A stretch of DNA of 21,546 nt, from NCBI GenBank assembly GCA_937937835.1, contig CALDBJ010000024.1, positions 1 to 21,546 of the forward strand, in the 5' to 3' direction. The notes under the pieces are model-generated. The model did no database searches. It had not been told where the DNA came from and saw only the letters and a list, made by a program, of their open reading frames with translations. Source of the DNA: an uncultured Collinsella sp. (GTDB lineage: Bacteria > Actinomycetota > Coriobacteriia > Coriobacteriales > Coriobacteriaceae). This document shows positions 1-6,669 of the stretch, piece after piece (the stretch's first letter is position 1; every line of letters begins with the position of its first letter). The position numbers were made by a program, and so were the translations under genes.

Positions 1-70
1 TCGTTAAACGGGCGCTAGGGCGTCACCCTTACACCAACATTTTCGACGCGATCAAATCCACCCACCCATC

Positions 71-145
71 CATAACTTGCGGTGATATACGGACTGATTA
101 GCCGTTCTGGGACGCTAAACAGTCCGTATATCACCGCAAGTTATG
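71..145. repeat. Perfect 26-bp inverted repeat, extragenic palindrome or MITE-like
   Basis: The arms at 71-96 and 120-145 are exact reverse complements over 26 bases. The 23-base centre adds five more pairs (98-102 with 114-118) after one A/A mismatch, so a transcript could fold into a stem of about 31 pairs. It lies beyond the gdhA terminator and has no T-tract, so it is not a simple terminator. There is no second copy in this window. The best guess is a repeated extragenic palindrome or a small non-autonomous element. The 70 bases before it (1-70) hold nothing I recognise. Confidence 0.75.
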
Positions 146-165
146 AGGAGTCCTCCGGGATAGAA

Positions 166-196
166 AAGGCTCCCAGCCGGAATGGCTGGGAGCCTT
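166..196 (-). terminator. Rho-independent terminator of gdhA
   Basis: A perfect 13-bp stem (166-178 with 184-196) has a 5-base loop and is followed on the minus strand by TTTTC. It begins 26 bases past the gdhA stop codon. It looks like a strong intrinsic terminator for the gdhA transcript. Confidence 0.85.
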
Positions 197-221
197 ATCG
201 CATGCTATGTCGAGCGAAGAT

Positions 222-1577
222 TTAGCAGACGCCCTGGGCGAGCATGGCGTCGGCGACCTTCAGGAAGCCGGCGATGTTGGCGCCCATGACGAAGTTGCCC
301 TCCTGGCCGTACTCCTTGGCGGTGTCGTCCACGTTGTGGAACATGCCGCGCATGAGCTGCTCGAGCTTGCCGTCGACCTCCTCGAAGGTCCAGGACAGGT
401 GCTCGGCGTTCTGGCTCATCTCCAGGCCGGACACGAGCACGCCGCCGGCGTTGGCAGCCTTGCCGGGCATAAAGGCAACGCCGTTCTCCTGGAAGTAGGT
501 CGTGGCCTCGATGGTCGTGGGCATGTTCGCGCCCTCGCCGACCACCTTGCAGCCGTTGGCGACGAGCGCCTGGGCGTCCTCGAGCAGCAGCGTGTTCTCG
601 CGAGCGCAGGGCAGCGCGATGTCGCAGGGCAGCTGCCAAACGCCACGGCCGTCGCCCTCGTGCCACACGGCGTTGGGCTTCTCGTCAACGTACATAGCGA
701 GCGTAACGCCCTTGTCGTGGCCAGAGCGCTTCTTGTTGTAGACGTGCTCGAGCACAGTGTAGTCGATGCCGTCGGGATCCTCGACCCAGCCGTGAGTATC
801 GGAGCAGGCCAGCACCTTACCGCCGAGCTGGGAGACCTTCTGAACGGCGTAGATAGCGACGTTGCCGGAGCCGTGCACGACGACGTTCTTGCCCTCGAAG
901 GAGTCGCCGCGGCTCTTGAGGTACTCGTCCACAAAGTAGGCCAGGCCGTAGCCGGTGGCCTCGGTACGGGCAAGCGAGCCGCCAAAGGAGAGGCCCTTGC
1001 CGGTAAGGACGCCGGTCCACTCGTTGGTCAGGCGCTTGTACTGACCGAACAGGTAGGCAACCTCGCGGCCGCCAACGCCCAGGTCGCCGGCGGGAACGTC
1101 GGTGTTGGGGCCGATGTGACGATAGAGCTCGGTCATGAAGGACTGGCAGAAGTGCATGATCTCGTTGTTGGACTTGCCCTTGGGGTCAAAGTCGGAACCG
1201 CCCTTGCCGCCGCCCATGGGAAGGGTGGTCAGGCTGTTCTTGAGGATCTGCTCCAGGCCCAGGAACTTAAGCATGCCCAGGGTGACCGTCGGGTTAAAGC
1301 GCAGGCCGCCCTTGTAGGGTCCAATGGCAGAGTTGAACTCGACGCGGTAGCCGCGGTTGACCTGGACCTTGCCCTGGTCGTCGACCCAGGGGACACGGAA
1401 CATAACGATGCGCTCGGGCTCGACGAGGCGCTCAAGCAGGGCGGCCTCCTCGTACTCGGGATGGGCGTCGAGCGCCGGCTGGATGGTGCCGAGGATCTCG
1501 GTAGCGGCCTGGATGAACTCAGGCTGCTCGGGATAGCGGGCCTTGAGCTCGTCGAGAACTTTCTGCGTGTAGCTCAT
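222..1577 (-). CDS. gdhA: NADP-type glutamate dehydrogenase
   Basis: This cytosolic enzyme joins ammonium to 2-oxoglutarate, or runs in reverse, using NADP(H). The 451-residue product has the usual length of the small hexameric family. Visible landmarks are the substrate-binding PYKGGLRF (Lys89), the MGGGKGG glycine-rich segment with Lys125, the PAGDLGVGGRE catalytic segment with Asp165, and a Rossmann-type GSGNV at 236-240 followed by a CSD segment as in NADP enzymes. I chose the ATG at 1577 because GGAGGA sits 6-7 bases upstream and the family starts here; the frame stays open for 16 more codons but that extension is not conserved-looking. The gene is separated from the selenium genes by 251 bases and has its own terminator, so it is probably a separate unit. 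Coenzyme preference is inferred from similarity. Confidence 0.96.
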   Translation of the reverse strand: MSYTQKVLDELKARYPEQPEFIQAATEILGTIQPALDAHPEYEEAALLERLVEPERIVMFRVPWVDDQGKVQVNRGYRVEFNSAIGPYKGGLRFNPTVTLGMLKFLGLEQILKNSLTTLPMGGGKGGSDFDPKGKSNNEIMHFCQSFMTELYRHIGPNTDVPAGDLGVGGREVAYLFGQYKRLTNEWTGVLTGKGLSFGGSLARTEATGYGLAYFVDEYLKSRGDSFEGKNVVVHGSGNVAIYAVQKVSQLGGKVLACSDTHGWVEDPDGIDYTVLEHVYNKKRSGHDKGVTLAMYVDEKPNAVWHEGDGRGVWQLPCDIALPCARENTLLLEDAQALVANGCKVVGEGANMPTTIEATTYFQENGVAFMPGKAANAGGVLVSGLEMSQNAEHLSWTFEEVDGKLEQLMRGMFHNVDDTAKEYGQEGNFVMGANIAGFLKVADAMLAQGVC

Positions 1578-1650
1578 GCTTCCTCCAATGATGGGAAACG
1601 AAAAGTGTCGGTCGCGGCACCCCATGCGCCGCGAGCTTTATCGAGTATGG

Positions 1651-1680
1651 ATAATATCGCACTGTTGCGGCAAAGTTTCG
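1651..1680 (-). promoter_or_regulatory. Possible gdhA promoter
   Basis: On the minus strand a TATTAT hexamer (1651-1656) looks like a -10 box about 75 bases before the gdhA start. At 17-base spacing the -35 position reads GAAACT, a poor match, and overlaps one of four CGAAAC hexamers in this region. This is a pattern guess only. Confidence 0.3.
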
Positions 1681-1739
1681 CATAAGCCGACGAGCAGATG
1701 TTTCGTTTTGATTACGATGCAGGTAGAAGCGTTTTTGAG

Positions 1740-1785
1740 CACCTGACGAACAAATCGCGTGTTTCGAAGCTGTTTCGTCCAGGTG
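1740..1785. promoter_or_regulatory. Imperfect dyad upstream of gdhA, possible operator
   Basis: CACCTGACGAACA (1740-1752) and TGTTTCGTCCAGGTG (1771-1785) pair over 13 positions with two single-base bulges, around a centre that itself holds TTCGAA. The GTTTCG hexamer occurs at 1675, 1700, 1761 and 1772. This arrangement in the only sizeable gap before gdhA could bind a regulator of ammonium assimilation, but no known box is matched. Confidence 0.35.
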
Positions 1786-1791
1786 TTCCAA

Positions 1792-1820
1792 ACCACCACA
1801 TTGGGCACCTTTGTGGTGGT
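1792..1820 (-). terminator. Possible terminator after the DUF3343 gene
   Basis: A 9-bp stem (1792-1800 with 1812-1820) with an 11-base loop begins 8 bases past the stop codon. On the minus strand it is followed only by TTTGG, so the T-tract is weak. The position suits the end of the selenium/molybdenum gene cluster. Confidence 0.45.
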
Positions 1821-1828
1821 GTTGGTGG

Positions 1829-2239
1829 TTAGAGGACGAGCTGATGGTAGTCGGCAGGGGTTATGCGGCCCTCGGTGGCGGCGCGGAAGGCGGCGAGCGC
1901 ATCGCCCGAGAACGGCATGGCCCAGCACAGGCCGCAACCTGCGGTAATGGAGCCGGGCAGCGGCATGATGCGCCCGGGCACACCGGCGGCAAGGCACAGC
2001 TGCTCGCATTCCATCACATCGAAGGTGCTGTCGAACGAAACGATAATCTTGCGCTCGTGGTCGAGGGCATCACCGGACGGGCCTTCGCGGTGTGCCTCAC
2101 GATACGCCGCGGCGGCCGCTTCCTCTTCCGCAGTATGTCCACAGCCACCGCAGCCGCAGGTGCAAGGCTCGGACCCATCGCAAGTGCAAGGTTCCCCGGT
2201 ATCGGGGCAAATATCATGTGACACGGCATCTCCCGTCAT
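1829..2239 (-). CDS. DUF3343 protein with Cys-rich N-terminus (putative Se/S carrier)
   Basis: The 136-residue product has two parts. Residues about 63-136 match the small DUF3343 domain, with the IVSFDSTFDVMECEQ opening strand and helix and the SITAGCGLCW cysteine loop (Cys102, Cys105). DUF3343 proteins are predicted selenium or sulfur carriers and often sit beside selenium genes. Residues 1-35 are unusual: seven cysteines (11, 18, 20, 26, 28, 30, 33) in a CTC..CTCGCGGC pattern that could bind metal or hold persulfide/perselenide. A charged Ala/Glu linker joins the parts. The gene follows mobA by 14 bases. The ATG at 2239 has a weak ribosome site; a GTG at 2224 preceded by GGGAGA is an alternative that keeps all the cysteines. 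The function is inferred from family and context. Confidence 0.85.
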   Translation of the reverse strand: MTGDAVSHDICPDTGEPCTCDGSEPCTCGCGGCGHTAEEEAAAAAYREAHREGPSGDALDHERKIIVSFDSTFDVMECEQLCLAAGVPGRIMPLPGSITAGCGLCWAMPFSGDALAAFRAATEGRITPADYHQLVL

Positions 2240-2253
2240 TGATGTGTGCAGAT

Positions 2254-2886
2254 CTAGGCGAGCAACTCGGCCGCCGCAAACTCCTCGGGCGTATTGACGT
2301 TCTCGAAGCAGAGCGTCGAGCCCGCGGCCTTAACGATCTGCGGCTCATCCATATAACCGGCCTGAACGCGATTGATTAGGCAGCGAATGCGCTGGCGGTC
2401 GGAGGCGAGCAGCTCTTGGGCAACCGGCGCACACGCGTCACGGCGCCAGACGGCGCAAAGCGGCTCAATCCCCCGCTCCTCGCGCGGTACGCACACGTCG
2501 AGCGCCTCGGCCTCAACACGATCGGCAAGCGCGCCGATGAGTTCCGGCGAGACAAACGGCATATCACAGGCGACGATAGCCGCATGAGGAAGCCGAGCCG
2601 CAGCCAGCGAGCTCGCGATGCCGCGCATGGCGCCCGCCGACCCCTCAAGGTCCGGCACTATTCGCGGCACCAGGCCGCCAAACTTGCGCTCCTCGAGGTA
2701 GGCAAGCTCGCTGGGACGCGACGTCGTCACGACCAACTCACCGGCAACTGGCGCCAACCGGCCCAGTACGCGCTCGATGAGCGGCTCGCCGCAAAACGCC
2801 ATGCGCGCCTTATCGCAGCCCATGCGCGAGGACAGCCCGCCCGCCTGGACGACACAAGAAAGATCGGTACGTCTTACGGTAGTCAT
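2254..2886 (-). CDS. mobA: Molybdenum cofactor guanylyltransferase MobA
   Basis: MobA transfers GMP from GTP to molybdopterin to make the guanine dinucleotide form used by formate dehydrogenases and other DMSO-reductase-family enzymes. The 210-residue product shows the nucleotidyltransferase signature QAGGLSSRMGCDKA at residues 14-27 and the metal-binding ACDMPF (Asp108). I chose ATG 2886 because GGAGG lies 11 bases upstream and the family begins just before this signature; the same frame stays open to 3159, but that would run through the tRNA-Sec gene. It sits 154 bases after selC and 14 bases before the DUF3343 gene. In this context it supplies cofactor to the Mo enzyme at 6670-8787 and to a formate dehydrogenase. 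Confidence 0.92.
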   Translation of the reverse strand: MTTVRRTDLSCVVQAGGLSSRMGCDKARMAFCGEPLIERVLGRLAPVAGELVVTTSRPSELAYLEERKFGGLVPRIVPDLEGSAGAMRGIASSLAAARLPHAAIVACDMPFVSPELIGALADRVEAEALDVCVPREERGIEPLCAVWRRDACAPVAQELLASDRQRIRCLINRVQAGYMDEPQIVKAAGSTLCFENVNTPEEFAAAELLA

Positions 2887-2975
2887 ACGGCAAAACACCT
2901 CCATCGGCATGCTCGAAACCCGGTGCACGATGCTAACTACCGCCGCCGAAATAGCGGCGCTACGAAAAACTCGTG

Positions 2976-3003
2976 CAAAAACAAAACAGTGCCTTTGCGG
3001 CAC
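2976..3003 (-). terminator. Possible terminator downstream of selC
   Basis: On the minus strand GTGCC-GCAAA-GGCAC (2989-3003) is a short 5-bp hairpin followed at once by the T-rich run TGTTTTGTTTTTG. It starts about 37 bases past the tRNA-Sec CCA end and 100 bases before mobA. It would end or attenuate the selA-selB-selC transcript. The stem is short, so certainty is moderate. Confidence 0.5.
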
Positions 3004-3040
3004 GCAGCAAGACCGCGAGCACAAAAGCGCTGGTAGCGTG

Positions 3041-3137
3041 TGGCGGGAACGTATGTGAATCGAACACATCCAAGACGTTTTGCACGCCTCGCAACGGTTT
3101 TGAGGACCGCGGAGCCCACCGGAGCCCATCCGTTCCC
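3041..3137 (-). tRNA. selC: tRNA-Sec (anticodon TCA), CCA encoded
   Basis: This is the selenocysteine tRNA, charged with serine and converted by SelA. The 97-base minus-strand sequence folds as a bacterial tRNA-Sec. It has an acceptor GGGAACG paired with CGTTCCC plus a G/A apposition as the eighth pair, and a 6-bp D stem GGGCTC/GGGCTC with CGGT loop as in E. coli selC. The anticodon arm is GCGGT-CCTCAAA-ACCGT, with TCA at 3101-3103. A long variable arm has an 8-bp stem (two G-T wobbles) and GCAAA loop. The T arm is ATGTG-TTCGATT-CACAT, then discriminator G and CCA. It starts 36 bases after the selB stop. Together with selA and selB this makes a nearly complete Sec-insertion set; selD is absent from the window. 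Confidence 0.96.
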
Positions 3138-3173
3138 AAGTGCGGCGGTATTTTACCAAACCGAGCAGCCAAT

Positions 3174-5141
3174 CTAGCGCAGGGACCTCAGGCCGCCGGC
3201 ATCCTTGTCGAGCACCGTAAAGCGCACGGCATCCAGGTGCTCCAAGATACTGATGGCACGTTTACGCGACACGCCCAGGGCCTCGCGCAGCACGCTCGTG
3301 GTGGCAGCGCCGCCGGCTGCCTCAACGGCGGCGGCGACGAGCTCACGCGCATGGGCCTCGGCGGCAGCGGACAGGGCAACGTCGCGCTCGACCTTAACGA
3401 TCGCGCGTTTAAGCGAAAGCTCGCGCAGGGCACGCGTCATGGTGTCGCGGCCGAGCTGCAGCTGTTCGCCCACCTCGGGCAACGTCGGTGCATCCAGGCC
3501 GGCTTCGTCCAGCAAGGCAACGATACGTTCGCAGGCCTCGCGCACCACACGCGCCGCGGCGGCAGCGGAGTGCGGGTCGAACACCTCGGCGCCCTCGGCG
3601 GCGCACACGCCACGCGAGCAGCCCTCGGCAATCAGAGCCGCGGCAACGCCTTCATCAGCGGCAGGCCACGCAGCATGGGCAACGGCGCCGGGCGTAAAGC
3701 CCGTCTCCTTGGGAGCCGCCGCGTGCATGGCTGACAGGGTCGCCGCCAGTGCATCCATCGCGGCGTCGAGCACCACGGCGTCCGCCAAGAGGCCCGCATC
3801 GCCCGCGGCAAGCTTGCGAACGGAGCCCTGCGCCACCAATCCGCGCAGTGCGGCATCGGCCTCGCCAACACGAAGATCCAAAGCCTCGGCAACATCAACC
3901 GTCGTAACCGGCAGCGTCTGCAGCGCCAGCCAAGCGCCCACACTGCCCGCGATATCGCCGGCCTCAAGCGCCACATACAGCGCACGCTCTCCTTCGGCAA
4001 GCTCGCGCGAACGACGGCAACGCGAAAGCAGCACACGCCCGCCGCCAATGAGCATAACGGGCGAATACGACAGCACCACGGCATGGTCTCCGGCGCGCAG
4101 CGGCAGCGGCTCCTCCAAGCGCACCTGTACGGTACGGGTCTCGCCCACCGCCATGGGGGCCTCGCCCTCCATGAACATGATGCGGCCGACAACCTCGGCT
4201 GTACCCGCCATCACGTGCACACGCGCACCCGACTCGAGCACACGCGGCTTGGCTCCCTCGCGACCCAAGTAGGTAAACGTCATCATAAAGCGCAACGTCT
4301 GGCCAAAGCGGTCCACCACGCCCAGCATCTCGCCACGGTCAAGCGCCGCGACTCCGTCGCCGACCAGGTTGAGCGCCACACGCTGACCGGGCAACGCCTG
4401 CGGCGTATCGCCATGCACCTGAATTCCACGCACACGACAGACCGTACGCGACGGCAACGCGACAAGCTCATCCCCCACCGCGACGGGCGCATCGTGCAGC
4501 GTTCCCGTCACGACGGTGCCGACGCCCTTAATCGTAAAGCAGCGGTCAATCGGCAGGCGAGGCGCGGCATCGCTCCGCTCGGCACGGTCGCGACAGGCAT
4601 CCCAGCAAACACCCACCTGCTCGTCGAGCACCGCAAGCAGCCCGTCGATCCCCTCGCCCGTCTTGGACGACACGGGCACAATCGACGCGCCCGCAAACAC
4701 GGTACCCGACAAAAAGTCATCGACATCGAGCTCAGCAAGCTCGGTCATCTCGACATCGGCCAGGTCACACATCGTCAGCGCCACCACCATATGCGTGACG
4801 CCCAGCAGCTCCAGCACGTGCACGTGCTCGCGCGTCTGCGGCATTACACCCTCAACGGCAGAGACCACCAGCACGGCAACGTCGATGCCTGTCGCACCCT
4901 GCACCATGGCACGCAGGTAGTGCGCATGGCCCGGCACGTCGACCAGGCCGACGATCTTGCCGCTCGGCAGTGCCAGCTCGCCAAAGCCCAGCTCCACGGT
5001 CATACCGCGACGGCGCTCAACCTCCAGACGGTCGGGATTCTTGCCGGTCAGCGCCTCGATCAGTGCGGACTTACCGTGGTCGACGTGGCCCGCCGTGCCA
5101 ACGATAACGGGGCACTCCACCAGCTTCTGAACCTCACTCAT
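3174..5141 (-). CDS. selB: Selenocysteine-specific elongation factor SelB
   Basis: SelB is a GTPase that brings Sec-tRNA to the ribosome at UGA codons followed by a SECIS hairpin. The 655-residue product has an N-terminal GTPase domain with the P-loop GHVDHGKS (18-25), RRGMTVE switch I, and DVPGH (68-72). EF-Tu-like domains II and III follow, then winged-helix repeats in the C-terminal third that in this family bind the SECIS RNA; the last ends in LGVSRKRAISILEHLD. The start overlaps the selA stop as ATGA, so the two are translationally coupled. One oddity is the G4 guanine-recognition motif: it reads TMCD (123-126) where SelB proteins normally have TKxD. The rest looks intact and the gene is in a full sel context, so I read it as functional. 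Confidence 0.96.
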   Translation of the reverse strand: MSEVQKLVECPVIVGTAGHVDHGKSALIEALTGKNPDRLEVERRRGMTVELGFGELALPSGKIVGLVDVPGHAHYLRAMVQGATGIDVAVLVVSAVEGVMPQTREHVHVLELLGVTHMVVALTMCDLADVEMTELAELDVDDFLSGTVFAGASIVPVSSKTGEGIDGLLAVLDEQVGVCWDACRDRAERSDAAPRLPIDRCFTIKGVGTVVTGTLHDAPVAVGDELVALPSRTVCRVRGIQVHGDTPQALPGQRVALNLVGDGVAALDRGEMLGVVDRFGQTLRFMMTFTYLGREGAKPRVLESGARVHVMAGTAEVVGRIMFMEGEAPMAVGETRTVQVRLEEPLPLRAGDHAVVLSYSPVMLIGGGRVLLSRCRRSRELAEGERALYVALEAGDIAGSVGAWLALQTLPVTTVDVAEALDLRVGEADAALRGLVAQGSVRKLAAGDAGLLADAVVLDAAMDALAATLSAMHAAAPKETGFTPGAVAHAAWPAADEGVAAALIAEGCSRGVCAAEGAEVFDPHSAAAAARVVREACERIVALLDEAGLDAPTLPEVGEQLQLGRDTMTRALRELSLKRAIVKVERDVALSAAAEAHARELVAAAVEAAGGAATTSVLREALGVSRKRAISILEHLDAVRFTVLDKDAGGLRSLR

Positions 5142-6595
5142 CGAGCAATCGCCTTCTTAACGCACGCGACGAGCGTCGATGCCGCCGTCTCGATATCGCG
5201 GTCGCCCACAAGCGTACGGACGTCAAACAAAATGCGATCGTGCGAGGTTCGCGTGACGACAGGCGTGTCGAAATCTTGGACGAGCGAGCGCTTGAGTGCA
5301 TCAACGGAAAGACGCTCATCGACGAGGCGCACGGCAACGCACGTGGTGGGCAGCTCCACGGTAGGCAGCGAGCCGCCACCAGGGGTCGACGATTCCTCGA
5401 CGATCTCCACCTGAACGGCACATGGGTAGCCAGCCTTATCGAGCCCGGCGACCATACGATCGCGCAGCTTGCGGGCACGTCGCTCCAAATGGGCCTGCGG
5501 CAGCGTAAGCATGCTGAGCACCGGAATATCGCGATGGGCAACATCGGCACCGTCCATGTAGATACGCAGCGTGGCCTCGAGCGCCGTCAGCGCGAGCTTG
5601 CCCGGGCGCAGGGCGCGCATAAGCGGATGTGACCCACAGGCCTGGACCAGATTGCGACGGCCCATGATAATGCCCGCTTGTGCGGCACCGAGCAGTTTAT
5701 CGCCCGAGCACGACACCAGATCGAGCCCCGCCGCAACCGAAGCCGGCGTGGTTTCTTCGCCGCCGCGCACCAAGATGTCGTCGGGCAACAGCGCGCCCGA
5801 CCCCTGGTCCTCGTAGAACAGCAGGCCATGCTTGTGGGCCAGAGCGGCAAGCTCCCGAGAGCCCACCTCCTCGTGAAAGCCCTCGATGCGATAGTTGGAA
5901 GGATGGACCTTGAGGATCATCGCCGTATCGGGCGTGATGGCGCGCTCGTAGTCGTCCAAATGCGTGCGGTTGGTGGCGCCGACCTCGACGAGTTTGGCGC
6001 CCGAAGCCGCCATGACATCGGGGATGCGGAAGCTGCCGCCGATCTCGACAAGCTCGCCGCGGCTGACGATAACCTCCTTGCCTGCGGCATGGGTCGCCAG
6101 CACCAGCAGTACCGCGGCGGCGTTGTTGTTGACCACGAGCGCGTCCTCGGCACCGGTGAGCGAGCGGATCAGCTGCGCGGCGTGCTCCTTGCGCGACCCG
6201 CGCGAACAAGTGTCCACACTGTACTCGAGCGTGCTGTACCCGCGCGCAACCTCGGCCACGGCCTTGGCGACCGACTCCGCGAGCGGGGCGCGGCCCAAGT
6301 TGGTATGGATGACCACACCCGTGGCATTAACTGCTGGGCGCAGGCTCGGCAGCGCGGAGCGATGCGCACGCCACTCGATGGCCGAGGCCAGCTCGCGCTT
6401 GGAACGCGGGGCGGCGCCGGCACGAATGGCGGCGCGCTCCTCGTCGAGCTCGGCCGTGACGGCGGCATGCACCACCGCGTCGCAGGTCTCCCCCGCCGCC
6501 TTCACAACTGGCCACTCTGCGAGCAGCTCGTTGACGGAGGGAATGGCGCGCAGGCGGGCGCGCACCTCATCGGACATGTTCTGGCTATCGCTCAT
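5138..6595 (-). CDS. selA: L-seryl-tRNA(Sec) selenium transferase SelA
   Basis: SelA is a PLP enzyme that converts Ser-tRNA(Sec) to Sec-tRNA(Sec) using selenophosphate. The 485-residue product has the family's N-terminal region (RAIPSVNELL), NATGVVIHTNLGRAPL at 90-105, the TLEYSVDTCSRGSR loop, NNNAAAVLLVLA, and the PLP-lysine segment SCSGDKLLGAAQAG with Lys300. Length is slightly above the usual 460 or so. ATG 6595 has AAAGG 6 bases upstream; the Met at residue 7 is a less likely alternative. It follows the Mo oxidoreductase by 74 bases with no clear terminator and overlaps selB by 4 bases. It needs SelD-made selenophosphate, and selD is not in this window. Confidence 0.96.
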   Translation of the reverse strand: MSDSQNMSDEVRARLRAIPSVNELLAEWPVVKAAGETCDAVVHAAVTAELDEERAAIRAGAAPRSKRELASAIEWRAHRSALPSLRPAVNATGVVIHTNLGRAPLAESVAKAVAEVARGYSTLEYSVDTCSRGSRKEHAAQLIRSLTGAEDALVVNNNAAAVLLVLATHAAGKEVIVSRGELVEIGGSFRIPDVMAASGAKLVEVGATNRTHLDDYERAITPDTAMILKVHPSNYRIEGFHEEVGSRELAALAHKHGLLFYEDQGSGALLPDDILVRGGEETTPASVAAGLDLVSCSGDKLLGAAQAGIIMGRRNLVQACGSHPLMRALRPGKLALTALEATLRIYMDGADVAHRDIPVLSMLTLPQAHLERRARKLRDRMVAGLDKAGYPCAVQVEIVEESSTPGGGSLPTVELPTTCVAVRLVDERLSVDALKRSLVQDFDTPVVTRTSHDRILFDVRTLVGDRDIETAASTLVACVKKAIAR

Positions 6596-6669
6596 GTGCG
6601 GCCTTTCAAAACCAAGGGCAGATCAGTCGGCCGTTCGTCAAAACCAGCCGAATCAATCTGTTGAATCAA

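Noticed and set aside
207..1685. 492-residue open frame on the plus strand
   Set aside because: It is opposite gdhA throughout and its start is not preceded by a clear ribosome site.
2887..3159. N-terminal extension of mobA to 3159
   Set aside because: It would cover the whole tRNA-Sec gene, has no family similarity, and a good ribosome site lies before ATG 2886.
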